A stretch of DNA of 64,000 nucleotides from Nocardia terpenica (lineage in GTDB: Bacteria; Actinomycetota; Actinomycetes; Mycobacteriales; Mycobacteriaceae). The notes under the pieces were generated by a model, which saw only the letters and a program-made list of their open reading frames with translations, did not search any database and was not told where the DNA came from. The translations under genes were made by a program, and so were the position numbers. Below are positions 32,802 through 41,528 of this stretch, piece after piece (position 1 is the stretch's first letter; each line of letters starts with the position of its first letter). The DNA is taken from contig NZ_JABMCZ010000003.1 of the NCBI RefSeq assembly GCF_013186535.1, forward strand, positions 1,550,001 through 1,614,000, in the 5' to 3' direction.

Positions 32802-33937
32802 CACTTTCACCGCACCTTTCCGCGCCGGAACTCGAATCGAGCACGCGGACAACGGAATACGCGCGCGGGCCGCTGCGATCCCGGTTGCTGGGCGTGGCCA
32901 CCGCCAACCCGCCGACGCGATACCGTCAGCGCGAACTCGTCGATCTGCTCGGGATCACCGACCCCAAAATTCGGGGCGTATTCCTCAACGGCGGAATCGA
33001 ACACCGATTCCTGACCCTGCCGCCGCGCGCCGCCGACGGCGGTTTCCGCAGCGAGACCCAGGGCGAGCTGCTGGCCAAGCATCGCCGCCACGGCGTGCGC
33101 ACCGGGGCCGAGGCCATTCGCGCCTGCCTGCGCGAGATCGGCCGGGAGCCCGACGATATCGCCTACCTGGTCGCCGTCACCACCACCGGTTTCCTGACGC
33201 CGGGATTCAGCGCGCTGCTGATCAACGAGCTGGGCATGTCGCCGCACACCGCCCGGCTGGACGTGGTCGGCATGGGCTGCAACGCCGGGCTCAACGGCCT
33301 GACCGCGGCGGCCGCCTGGTCGACGGCGCATCCGGGCGAGCTGGCCATGCTGGTCTGCTCGGAGGCGTGCTCGGCCGCCTATGTTTTCGACGGCACCATG
33401 CGCACGGCGGTGGTCAACAGCCTGTTCGGCGACGGCGCGGCCGCCCTGGCCGTCGGGGCGGGCGCGCCCGCCACCCTGGGCTGCGAGCCGGGCCGGACTC
33501 CGGAGGTGATCGCCCAGCGCAGCTACATGATTCGGCACGCCGTCGACGCCATGCGCTACGACTGGGATTCCGACGCCGGAAAGTTCAATTTCTATCTGGA
33601 CCGGGAAGTCCCGTACGAGGTCGGCGCCCACGTGGAGATCGTGGTCGACCGGCTGCTGTCGGAAAACGGCCTGCGGCGCAAGGACATCGCGCACTGGGTC
33701 GTGCATTCCGGCGGCAAGAAGGTGATCGACGCGGTGAAGGTCAACCTCGGGCTGACCACACACGATCTCCGGCACACCGTCGGGGTCATGCGCGACTACG
33801 GAAATATGTCGAGCGGATCGTTCCTGTTCTCCTATCGGCGATTGCTCGCCGAGGGCACGACCCGGCCCGGCGATTACGGCGTCTTCATGACGATGGGGCC
33901 CGGTTCGCAGATCGAAACCGCCCTCCTCGAATTCTGA
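32798..33937 (+). CDS. dpgA: 3,5-Dihydroxyphenylacetyl-CoA synthase (type III PKS)
   Basis: A 379-residue chalcone-synthase-fold enzyme that condenses four malonyl-CoA into 3,5-dihydroxyphenylacetyl-CoA with DpgB and DpgD. The catalytic triad is intact: Cys161 in GMGCNAGLN, His in HWVVHSGGKKVID and Asn in DYGNMSSGSFLFSY. DpgA-specific blocks include DPKIRGVFLN, HRFLTLPP, TTTGFLTPGFSALLI and SEACSAAYVFDGTMRTAVVNSLFGDG. The ATG at 32798 gives an N-terminus of the same length as glycopeptide-cluster DpgA. It is the first gene of an eight-gene co-oriented run. Confidence 0.95.
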   Translation: MTLSPHLSAPELESSTRTTEYARGPLRSRLLGVATANPPTRYRQRELVDLLGITDPKIRGVFLNGGIEHRFLTLPPRAADGGFRSETQGELLAKHRRHGVRTGAEAIRACLREIGREPDDIAYLVAVTTTGFLTPGFSALLINELGMSPHTARLDVVGMGCNAGLNGLTAAAAWSTAHPGELAMLVCSEACSAAYVFDGTMRTAVVNSLFGDGAAALAVGAGAPATLGCEPGRTPEVIAQRSYMIRHAVDAMRYDWDSDAGKFNFYLDREVPYEVGAHVEIVVDRLLSENGLRRKDIAHWVVHSGGKKVIDAVKVNLGLTTHDLRHTVGVMRDYGNMSSGSFLFSYRRLLAEGTTRPGDYGVFMTMGPGSQIETALLEF

Positions 33938-33973
33938 ATTCACCGTGCGAAGAAAGCCGACGAGGTTGATTCG

Positions 33974-34699
33974 ATGAATACCGAACACATTTCACGCCCG
34001 CATGCCGTCGTCGACGGTTCCGGGACCGACATCATCGCCGCGGCCGTGCCCGCGCACGGCCCGCTGCGGGCCGAACTGATCGACGCGGTGACCGCCGTCG
34101 CCCGCCGCGCGGAGGACGCGGCGGACGGGTCGCACTGCGTCGTGCTCCGCATCCAGGGCGCGCGATCCGGGGAGTATCGCGCGTGGCCCGGCGAGGCGAC
34201 CGTGGGCGAGGTGAGCAAGTGGGAAGGGGCGCTGCGCCGCCTCGAGCAGGTGCCCCTGCCGATCGTCGCCGCCGTCGACGGCGACGCCTACGGCCCCGCC
34301 GCCGAACTGCTGCTCGTCGCCGACTACCGCATCCTGCGGGTGGCCGCCGAATTCCGGTTCGCCAGCACCGAAGCCGGGGTGTGGCCCGCCATGGCGGTGT
34401 ACCGGCTGGTGGCCGAGGTCGGGGTCGCCCGCGCCCGCGATCTGGTGATCCAGGGCCGGGCCCTGTCCGCGCGGCAGGCGCTGGAACGCGGCCTCGTCGA
34501 CATGGTGGTCACCGATTCGGCCGCCGAGACCGACGCCCTGCGCGCCGGAGCGGCGCTGTTCGACTCGGCCGTCGGCACCGAGCTCGCGATCCGCCGCCGC
34601 CTGCTGCTGGACGCGGCGACAACGCGATTCGAGGACGCGCTGGGCGCGCACCTGGCCGCCTCGGACCGCGCGCTGCGCCGGGATCGAGCGGCGTCGTGA
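33974..34699 (+). CDS. dpgB: DpgB, crotonase-fold partner of DpgA
   Basis: A 241-residue enoyl-CoA-hydratase-like protein with a divergent N-terminus and a crotonase core: LPIVAAVDGDAYGPAAELLLVADYRI, then FRFASTEAGVWPAMAVYRLV and ALSARQALERGLVD. In glycopeptide clusters DpgB stimulates DpgA and helps cyclise/dehydrate the tetraketide with DpgD. The oxyanion GGG seen in DpgD is replaced here by YGP, as expected for the less active partner. It lies 36 nt after dpgA and overlaps dpgC by GTGA. Confidence 0.9.
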   Translation: MNTEHISRPHAVVDGSGTDIIAAAVPAHGPLRAELIDAVTAVARRAEDAADGSHCVVLRIQGARSGEYRAWPGEATVGEVSKWEGALRRLEQVPLPIVAAVDGDAYGPAAELLLVADYRILRVAAEFRFASTEAGVWPAMAVYRLVAEVGVARARDLVIQGRALSARQALERGLVDMVVTDSAAETDALRAGAALFDSAVGTELAIRRRLLLDAATTRFEDALGAHLAASDRALRRDRAAS

Positions 34700-36000
34700 C
34701 CGCCGGGACGGCCACCGTCGCCGCCCCCGGCGACCTGGACCGCGATCGCATCGAATTGCGCAGTGCGGCAGCCGCACACGCCATGCTGCTGCGATCGCTG
34801 GGGCCGGTGCGCGACCGCAGCGAGGCGAGCCGCGACCGGGCGGCGCGGGCGCATCGGGCGCTGCGGGAGCGCCGCCGCGGATTCCTGGAACGGCACGCGC
34901 GCACGGTGTACCGGGCGGCGACCGAGGACTTCCGGCGGCCGCTGCGGCTGGCCGCCCTCGCCGAGGCCGCCACCCTGCGGTTCCCCGGGCTGCTGCCCGA
35001 CGCCGACCAGCTCGCCGCCGACGCGGACCTGCCGCAGGCGCACAAGGAGGGCTGGGAGCTCGACCAGGGCCTGTTCTTCCACGCGATGCTCGCCGATCCC
35101 GTTGCGGGCAACCATCTTCTGGACGCCATGCGCGCGCCGACCGATCGGGCCGCCGGGCTGCTGGCGCGGTTCGAGGCCACCGGCACGGTGATGCTGCCCG
35201 CGGTCACCGTGACCCGGATCGGCCACACCGCGACGCTCACCATCACCAATACCCACTGCCTCAACGCCGAGGACAACGGGCACGTCGCCGACATGGAGAC
35301 GGCGGTGGATCTGGTGCTGCTGGACGAGCAGTCGCACGTCGGCGTGGTCCGCGGCGGGGTGATGGACCATCCCCGCTACCGCGGGCGGCGGGTGTTCAGC
35401 GCGGGCATCAACCTGGTGGACCTGCACGCGGGCCGGATCTCGTTCGTCGACTTCATCCTCGGCCGCGAGACCGGATACATCGCGAAGATCCTGCGCGGCA
35501 CGGCATCCGGGCCCGCGGGACCGGTGCTCAAGCCGTGGGTCGCGGCGGTCGACAGCTTCGCCATCGGCGGCGGGATGCAGCTGCTGTTGGTCTTCGATCG
35601 CGTGATCGCCGCGTCCGACAGCTATCTCAGCCTGCCCGCCGCGCAGGAGGGCATCGTCCCGGGCGTGGCGAACCTGCGCCTCGGGCGCGCCGCCCACCAC
35701 CGGCTCTCCCGCGATGTCATCCTGTGGGGCAGGCGGATTCGGGCCACCGAGCCCGACGCCCGCTACGTGATCGACACCGTGGTCGAGCCCGCCTCGATGG
35801 ACGAGGCCGTCGAGGACGCCGCCGCCCGGCTCGACTCGCCCGCGGTGGTGGCCAACAAGCGCATGCTGGTCGCCGCCGAGGAGCCGCAGGACGTATTCCG
35901 TTGCTATCTGGCCGAATTCGCCCGCGTGCAGGCGGAGCGGCTGTACGGCGCGGACGTCCTGGCGAAGGTGCACCGCTTCAGCGACGGGGCGAGCCGATGA
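34696..36000 (+). CDS. dpgC: 3,5-Dihydroxyphenylacetyl-CoA 1,2-dioxygenase (cofactor-free)
   Basis: A 434-residue DpgC with a helical N-terminal domain (about 1-190) fused to a crotonase domain. It uses O2 without metal or flavin to turn 3,5-dihydroxyphenylacetyl-CoA into 3,5-dihydroxyphenylglyoxylate and free CoA. Diagnostic segments are EGWELDQGLFFHAML, NTHCLNAEDNGHVADMETAVDLVLLD, MDHPRYRGRRVFSAGINLVDLHAG, the oxyanion-hole segment IGGGMQLLL and LPAAQEGIVPGVANLRLGR. Length matches characterised DpgC. It is coupled at both ends by GTGA and ATGA overlaps. Confidence 0.95.
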   Translation: MTAGTATVAAPGDLDRDRIELRSAAAAHAMLLRSLGPVRDRSEASRDRAARAHRALRERRRGFLERHARTVYRAATEDFRRPLRLAALAEAATLRFPGLLPDADQLAADADLPQAHKEGWELDQGLFFHAMLADPVAGNHLLDAMRAPTDRAAGLLARFEATGTVMLPAVTVTRIGHTATLTITNTHCLNAEDNGHVADMETAVDLVLLDEQSHVGVVRGGVMDHPRYRGRRVFSAGINLVDLHAGRISFVDFILGRETGYIAKILRGTASGPAGPVLKPWVAAVDSFAIGGGMQLLLVFDRVIAASDSYLSLPAAQEGIVPGVANLRLGRAAHHRLSRDVILWGRRIRATEPDARYVIDTVVEPASMDEAVEDAAARLDSPAVVANKRMLVAAEEPQDVFRCYLAEFARVQAERLYGADVLAKVHRFSDGASR

Positions 36001-36797
36001 CCGAGTTCACCACCGTCGCCTACCGGCGGGACGGGCATGTCGCGCACGTCGAGCTGGCCCGGCCCGAGGTGCTCAACGCCATGAATCTGCGCATGCACGC
36101 CGAACTCGGGCAGATCTGGGACGACGTCGAGGCCGACAACGGCATCCGGCTGGTGGTGCTGAGCGGCCGTGGGGGACGGGCCTTCTCGGTCGGCCAGGAC
36201 CTGAAGGAACTCGCGGAACGCGACGGCAGGGGCGCCGGGCGGTCGTCGTTCGGCAGCGCGGGCAGGCTCGGCTATCCGCGCATTACCGAGCGATTCTCCT
36301 TCCCCACACCGATTCTCGCGAAGGTGTCGGGCTACGCGCTCGGCGGCGGCTTCGAACTGGCCCTCGCCGCCGACATCGTGATCGCGTCCAGCGACGCCGA
36401 ATTCGGCCTCACCGAGGCGCGGCTCGGCCTGATCCCGGGCGCGGGCGGCGTGTTCCGCCTGCCCCGGCAGGCGCCGTACCGGATCGCGATGGGCCACCTG
36501 CTGACCGGCCGGCGGATGTCGGCGCGGCGGGCGGCCGAACTGGGCCTGGTCAACGAGGTGGTCGAGCCGCAGGACCTGGACGGGTGCGTGGACGGCTGGA
36601 TCGCCGACGTGCTGGCGTGCGCGCCGCTGTCGCTGCGCGCCATCAAGGAGGCGGCCGCCGCCTCGCTCACCGACCCGCTGCCGGTGGCCTTCGCCCGCAC
36701 CTATCACTGGGAAAGCCTGCGCATGCGGTCCGCCGACGCCGAGGAAGGTCCCCGGGCGTTCGCGCAGCGGCGCGCGCCGATCTGGACCGGCCGCTGA
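35997..36797 (+). CDS. dpgD: DpgD, enoyl-CoA hydratase/isomerase
   Basis: A 266-residue crotonase. It has AFSVGQDLKEL, SGYALGGGFELALAADIVIAS with the oxyanion-hole Gly residues, and FGLTEARLGLIPGAGGVFRLPRQ. In the Dpg pathway it aids dehydration and aromatisation of the DpgA product. The ATG at 35997 overlaps the dpgC stop (ATGA). It completes the canonical ABCD order, so the enzyme set for 3,5-dihydroxyphenylglyoxylate is whole. The next gene, a ThDP enzyme, starts 33 nt later. Confidence 0.92.
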   Translation: MTEFTTVAYRRDGHVAHVELARPEVLNAMNLRMHAELGQIWDDVEADNGIRLVVLSGRGGRAFSVGQDLKELAERDGRGAGRSSFGSAGRLGYPRITERFSFPTPILAKVSGYALGGGFELALAADIVIASSDAEFGLTEARLGLIPGAGGVFRLPRQAPYRIAMGHLLTGRRMSARRAAELGLVNEVVEPQDLDGCVDGWIADVLACAPLSLRAIKEAAAASLTDPLPVAFARTYHWESLRMRSADAEEGPRAFAQRRAPIWTGR

Positions 36798-36830
36798 CGG
36801 CGGCCACCGATTCACCCGAGAGACACCATC

Positions 36831-38651
36831 ATGACCACATCCATCACCCGCCATCGCAAGCTCGGCCGCGACCTGGTCTTCGACTACCTGCGCGAGGCCG
36901 GGGTCGAATACGCCTTCGGCGTGCCGGGCACACACGAGATTCCGCTCATCGACGGAACCACCGTGCCCGCCAACGGGGTGTCCTACATTCCGTGCCTGCA
37001 CGAGAACATCGCGGTCGGCGCCGCCATGGGCTATGCCCGCATGTCCGGGCGGCCGGGCGCGGCGATCGTGCACGTCACCCCGGGCACCGCGAACATCATC
37101 GACAACCTGTTCAACGCCTACCGTTCCAATATCCCGCTGATCGTGTTCTGCGGTCAGCAGCACAGCGACCTGCTGAGCCAGGAACCGATCCTGGGGTCGG
37201 ACCTGGTGCGCACCGCCGGTCAATACGCCAAGTGGGCGCACGAGGTGCGCACCATCGACGAACTGCCGCTGGTGTTGCAGCGGGCCTTCAAGGAGCTGTC
37301 GGTGCCGCCGCTGCGGCCGGTGTTCCTGGCCATCCCGTGGAACTTCCTGGTGGAGAGCCCGACCACGCCGGACCACGGGCGGTTCACCCGCATCGCGCAC
37401 CGCTCCACCGGCGACCCGGCCGGAATCTCCGCCGTCGCCGACCGATTGGCCCGCGCGAGCAATCCGGCGCTGCTGGTCGGCGACGGCGTCGGCGAGGCGG
37501 GCGCCTGGCCGGAGATCGAGCAGCTGGCGAATCTGCTCGGCGCGGCGGTGTATTCGGAGAACCAGGCCAGCCGGATGAACTATCCGAACGACCTGCCGCA
37601 CTGGCAGGGGGAGCTCATGCCGACCCAGGACGGCGTGCACAAGCAGCTGGGGGACTTCGACGTCCTGTTCCAGATCGGGGTGAACTCGCAGGCGCAGGTC
37701 CTGGTGTTCCGCTGGGCGGACGGGCCGATCATTCCCGACCGGCTCACCCAGGTGACCTTGCACAACGATCCGTGGGAGATCGGCAAGAACCACTTCGCCG
37801 ACGTCGGGGTGCTCGGCGATATCAAGATGACGCTGCCGCTGATCATCGACGCCGTCGTCGAGCATCCCGGCTACGACGAAACCGTGGCCGGTACCCGCAA
37901 TCAGCGCATCCTGATGCTGGACGCACAGCGCGCCACGGCCTTCTCGACCGCGGCGCAAGCCTTTCCGGGCGACGACGAGGCCCCGATCCCGGACTTCCAG
38001 GTGCCGATGGTCCTCGCCGAATTGCAGCAGACGCTGCGCCGGCCGCTGACCATCGTCAACGAGGACTTCGCGGTGTCGCCGACGATTCAGCAGGTGCTGC
38101 ACTACGACCATCCCGACGCCTACTTCTGCACATCCGGTGGCGCGCTGGGCTTTTCGCTGCCCGCCTCGATCGGCATCGCCCTCGCGGTGGGGCAGGAGCG
38201 GCTGGTGGTCGACATCGTGGGCGACGGCTCGGCGCTGTTCCACACCAATTCCTGGTGGACCACCCGGAAGTTCCACCTGCCCGTGCTGTATCTGGTGATG
38301 AACAACCACGAGTACAAGTCGCTGATCAACGGGCTGCAATCCATCGAGGCGCTGTACGGCTGGCGGCCCGCGCACGACGCCTGGTATCTGCGACTCGGCC
38401 AGCCGGTGCAGGACTTCGCGCAGATCGCGGCCACCTTCGGCATCGACGGCGAGGTGGTCTCCGACGGGCGCAAGCTGCGCGACGCCATCGAACACGGGCT
38501 CAAGGTGGTCTCCGACGGCGAGCCGTACGTGATCGACATCCGGGTCGATCCCTCGGTGGGCGCCGCCCCGCCGACGGACATGCTGCTGGTCGGCAAGCCC
38601 GGCATCGATGTGGACGAGGTGCGGCGGCTGCGCGCGATGGGCCCGCCGTGA
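36831..38651 (+). CDS. ThDP-dependent decarboxylase, benzoylformate-decarboxylase-like
   Basis: A 606-residue thiamine-diphosphate enzyme. The N-terminal PYR domain has FGVPGTHEIPL, the cofactor-activating Glu58 in CLHENIAVGAAMGYAR, and His81 in HVTPGTANI, aligning with the active-site His70 of benzoylformate decarboxylase; Ser26 there is Thr34 here. The C-terminal PP domain carries the ThDP motif GDGSA (about 464) to MNNHEY (about 490). Given dpgC upstream, the likely substrate is 3,5-dihydroxyphenylglyoxylate, giving 3,5-dihydroxybenzaldehyde and CO2. That substrate is inference; acetolactate-type carboligation is an alternative. Confidence 0.82.
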   Translation: MTTSITRHRKLGRDLVFDYLREAGVEYAFGVPGTHEIPLIDGTTVPANGVSYIPCLHENIAVGAAMGYARMSGRPGAAIVHVTPGTANIIDNLFNAYRSNIPLIVFCGQQHSDLLSQEPILGSDLVRTAGQYAKWAHEVRTIDELPLVLQRAFKELSVPPLRPVFLAIPWNFLVESPTTPDHGRFTRIAHRSTGDPAGISAVADRLARASNPALLVGDGVGEAGAWPEIEQLANLLGAAVYSENQASRMNYPNDLPHWQGELMPTQDGVHKQLGDFDVLFQIGVNSQAQVLVFRWADGPIIPDRLTQVTLHNDPWEIGKNHFADVGVLGDIKMTLPLIIDAVVEHPGYDETVAGTRNQRILMLDAQRATAFSTAAQAFPGDDEAPIPDFQVPMVLAELQQTLRRPLTIVNEDFAVSPTIQQVLHYDHPDAYFCTSGGALGFSLPASIGIALAVGQERLVVDIVGDGSALFHTNSWWTTRKFHLPVLYLVMNNHEYKSLINGLQSIEALYGWRPAHDAWYLRLGQPVQDFAQIAATFGIDGEVVSDGRKLRDAIEHGLKVVSDGEPYVIDIRVDPSVGAAPPTDMLLVGKPGIDVDEVRRLRAMGPP

Positions 38652-38679
38652 CACCGGAGAACCGAACGAGGGGAGAGCA

Positions 38680-39744
38680 ATGACCGACAGGTCGGGGGTA
38701 CCGCTGAATCGCCGCACCCTGCTGGGGGCCGCCGCCGTGCTCGGCGTCGGCCTCGCCGGGATCGGCGGATTCCTGGTCAGCGAGGACATCGTGGGGCCGT
38801 GGCGGCTGACGGCGTGGCGCATGGTCGATCGCCTGGAGGCCGCCGCCGGGGGGCACTTCCCCGGATACCGCCGCAACCACGCCAAAGGCGTTGCGGTGTC
38901 GGGGTATTTCGACAGCAACGGCAGCGGCGCGGAGCTGTCGAAGGCGTCGGCGTTCCGGCCGGGCCGCTACCGGCTCGCCGGGCGGTTCTCCCTCGGCGGC
39001 GGTAACCCACACATGCCGGACGATCCGACCGCGCCGCGCGGGCTCGGGCTGCAACTGTTCCTGCCCGGCGGCGAGCAGTGGCGGATGGCGATGGTGAACG
39101 TGCCGGTGTTCCTCGACGCCACGCCGGAGGACTTCTACACGCGCACAACGGCATTCGCGCCCGACCCGGCCACCGGCAAGCCCGATCCGGAGAAGATGAA
39201 GCAGCACCTGGCGACCCATCCCGAGACGGCGGCGGCCTTGGACATCATCGGCCGCACCCCGCCCGCGCCCGGGTTCGTCGGCTCGACCTTCTACGGGCTC
39301 AATGCCTTCGAGTGCATCGCGCACGACGGGCGGCGGGTCCCGGTGCGCTGGCATCTGGAGCCGGAGACCGCGCCCTCGGCGGAAAACAATGGCGGGGCAG
39401 GGCTTTTCGCGCCGCTGATCCGGCGGATCGCGGCGGGGCCGCTGCGGTGGACGCTGGTGCTGGTGGTCGGGGTGCCCGGGGTCGACCCGACCCACGACGC
39501 CACCAAGCCGTGGCCCGACGACCGCCGCCGGATCGCGGTCGGCACCGTCGTGGTGGACCGGGTGCACACCGAGGCGGTGGGCAATGTCGAGGCGGTCGCC
39601 TTCGATCCGCTGGTGCTGCCCGACGGCCTGGCGCCCTCGGACGATCCGTTGCTCGCGGCGCGCTCGGCCGCCTACGCCGAATCGTTCCGCCGCCGCAGCG
39701 CTGAGCCCACCGCGCCGGGCGCGGTCGTCGCGGAGGAGGCGTGA
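38680..39744 (+). CDS. Exported catalase-related heme peroxidase (SrpA-like)
   Basis: A 354-residue catalase-fold protein, shorter than true catalases. The N-terminus LNRRTLLGAAAVLGVGLAG resembles a Tat signal or membrane anchor. The distal His lies in RRNHAKG, the canonical catalase helix, and the proximal heme Tyr in ARSAAYAESF near the C-terminus, after the PSDDPLLAAR segment. Such proteins act as peroxidases outside the membrane. GGGGAG precedes the ATG at 38680. The gene pairs with the cytochrome b561 behind it (TGATG overlap), a pairing known in other bacteria. Confidence 0.87.
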   Translation: MTDRSGVPLNRRTLLGAAAVLGVGLAGIGGFLVSEDIVGPWRLTAWRMVDRLEAAAGGHFPGYRRNHAKGVAVSGYFDSNGSGAELSKASAFRPGRYRLAGRFSLGGGNPHMPDDPTAPRGLGLQLFLPGGEQWRMAMVNVPVFLDATPEDFYTRTTAFAPDPATGKPDPEKMKQHLATHPETAAALDIIGRTPPAPGFVGSTFYGLNAFECIAHDGRRVPVRWHLEPETAPSAENNGGAGLFAPLIRRIAAGPLRWTLVLVVGVPGVDPTHDATKPWPDDRRRIAVGTVVVDRVHTEAVGNVEAVAFDPLVLPDGLAPSDDPLLAARSAAYAESFRRRSAEPTAPGAVVAEEA

Positions 39745-40322
39745 TGACGGCGGTGCGCGACGAGGTCGCCCGCCCCGAGCGCTTCGGCGTGACGGCGCGA
39801 ATCCTGCACTGGCTCATGGCGATAGCGATCGTGGCCATGATCTTCGTGGGCGGCGCGCTGGTCGGCTCGTACGGCGACTACGGGCGGCTGCTCACCGTCC
39901 ACAAGACCCTCGGCCTGGTGATCCTGGTGCTGGCGGTGATCCGGATCGGGAATCGGGTCCTGCATCGGCCGCCGCGGCGGCACGATCCGCTGAGCAGGCC
40001 GGAACGCTTGGTGGCCAACGGTTCCGAACTGCTCATGTACGCGCTGTTTCTGGCGCAGCCGATCGTGGGCTGGTGCCTGGTGTCGTCCTCGGGGATTCCG
40101 ATCCACGTGCTGGGCGGGCTGCGGATTCCGGCCATCGTGCCCGTCGACGCCCAGCTGTACGCCACACTGCGGACCGTGCACGAGTTCCTGGCCTACGCGC
40201 TGCTGGCCGCCTTCACCGCGCACATCTGCGCGGTGGTGTTCCACGCGCTGGTGCTGCGCGACACCCTGATTCGGCGCATGACCTTCGGCGGCGAGCGTCG
40301 GGTCGCGGCCCATCGGCGATGA
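39744..40322 (+). CDS. Cytochrome b561-type membrane protein
   Basis: A 192-residue protein with four membrane helices and His residues placed to bind two b hemes: ILHWLMA, TVHKTLG, TVHEFLA and HICAVVFHAL. It can move electrons between the quinone pool or a cytoplasmic donor and a periplasmic partner, here most likely the catalase-like peroxidase encoded just before it. The ATG at 39744 is preferred over the GTG at 39741 because GGAGGAGG ends 4 nt before it. It overlaps the exporter gene by ATGA. Confidence 0.87.
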   Translation: MTAVRDEVARPERFGVTARILHWLMAIAIVAMIFVGGALVGSYGDYGRLLTVHKTLGLVILVLAVIRIGNRVLHRPPRRHDPLSRPERLVANGSELLMYALFLAQPIVGWCLVSSSGIPIHVLGGLRIPAIVPVDAQLYATLRTVHEFLAYALLAAFTAHICAVVFHALVLRDTLIRRMTFGGERRVAAHRR

Positions 40323-41476
40323 GCGTTCCGGCGCTCGTGCGCGACCGCGCCCCCACCGTCGGGTTCGTGGTCGCGATCGTGTGCGTCGGGGTGACGCTGC
40401 GCAGCGGCCTGACCGGCGTCGGGTCGCTGCTGCCCGCCATCGCGGCCGGGACCGGGCTGTCGGCCGCGTGGTGCGGGGTGTTGACGGCGCTGCCGCTGCT
40501 GACCTTCGCCGCGGTCTCCCCGCTGGCCGCCCGCGCGGTGCGGGTCGGCCCGGGGCGGCTGCTGGGACCGGCCCTGGCCGGGGTGGCCGCCGGGCTGCTG
40601 CTGCGCTCGGTGCCCGGCGTGCCGCTGCTGTTCGCCGGGACCGTGATCGCGTCCGCCGCCATCGCCTTCGCCAATGTGCTGCTTCCGGCGCTGGTGCGGG
40701 CCCAGGTGCCGGGGCCGCGGATCGTGACGGCGACCGCGCGCTATGTCACGGCCATGACGGCGGCCGCGGCGACGGCCTCCGGGATCGCGGTGCCGCTGGC
40801 GGCGGTGCTGCCCGGCGGCTGGCGAACCTCGTTGGCGTGCTGGGCGATTCCGGCCGTGCTGGCGGCGCTGATCTGGTCGCGGCATCGGCGGCGCGAACCA
40901 CCGGCCGCCGCCGCACCGGTCCGCGCGCCGCTGCCGTGGCGCTCGGCCCTGGCCTGGCGGGTGTCGCTGTTCACCGGACTGCAGATGCTGGGCTTCTACG
41001 CCACCATCGCCTGGCTGCCGAGCATCCTGCACGACCAGGGAATCTCCGCTCGGGATTCGGGATTCGCACTGTTCGCCTTCCAGATCCTCGGCCTGCTCGC
41101 CGTGAACGCGGTGCCCCTGCTGCGCACCCGCGCCACCCCCCGGGCATTGGCGGTATCCGCGTCCCTCCTGAACGCCGGAGGCTTCCTCCTACTCGCCTGC
41201 GCCCCGAAACTAGCCGCCGTCTCCGTCCTCACCATCGGCATAGGCGCCGGAATCTGCCTGGTCCTCTCCCTGTCCTTCCAATCCGAACACGCCCCCGACG
41301 CCCCCCACGCCGCCGCCCTGGCCGCCATGTCCCAATCCATCGGCTACCTCATAGCCGCCACCGGCCCCGCCCTCCTGGGCCTCCTCCACACCCTCACCAC
41401 CACCTGGCCCCCCGCCCTCCTCCTACTAACCACCGCCACCACCCTCCAAGCCACCACCGTCCCCCGCAACCGATAA
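40319..41476 (+). CDS. MFS exporter, CynX/NimT-like, end of the dpg operon
   Basis: A 385-residue twelve-helix carrier with VGFVVAIVCVGVTLRSGLTGVGSLLPAI at helix 1 and VSLFTGLQMLGFYATIAWLPSILHDQGIS opening the second half, the CynX/NimT pattern also seen at 8985. Its ATGA overlap with the cytochrome gene makes it the last member of the dpg run, so it is a candidate exporter of the pathway product. The last 80 codons switch to a markedly C-rich, low-G third-position style unlike the first part. A tandem repeat and hairpin follow. Confidence 0.85.
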   Translation: MSVPALVRDRAPTVGFVVAIVCVGVTLRSGLTGVGSLLPAIAAGTGLSAAWCGVLTALPLLTFAAVSPLAARAVRVGPGRLLGPALAGVAAGLLLRSVPGVPLLFAGTVIASAAIAFANVLLPALVRAQVPGPRIVTATARYVTAMTAAAATASGIAVPLAAVLPGGWRTSLACWAIPAVLAALIWSRHRRREPPAAAAPVRAPLPWRSALAWRVSLFTGLQMLGFYATIAWLPSILHDQGISARDSGFALFAFQILGLLAVNAVPLLRTRATPRALAVSASLLNAGGFLLLACAPKLAAVSVLTIGIGAGICLVLSLSFQSEHAPDAPHAAALAAMSQSIGYLIAATGPALLGLLHTLTTTWPPALLLLTTATTLQATTVPRNR

Positions 41477-41528
41477 CCCCGGCCCCCTCCGACCCCAGCG
41501 CGCAGCTCCGTCCCATCCCGGCCCACGG

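Noticed and set aside
35904..38918. A 1004-codon open frame on the minus strand
   Set aside because: It lies opposite dpgC, dpgD and the ThDP gene, all of which have clear catalytic motifs. It is a high-G+C shadow frame with no recognisable protein.
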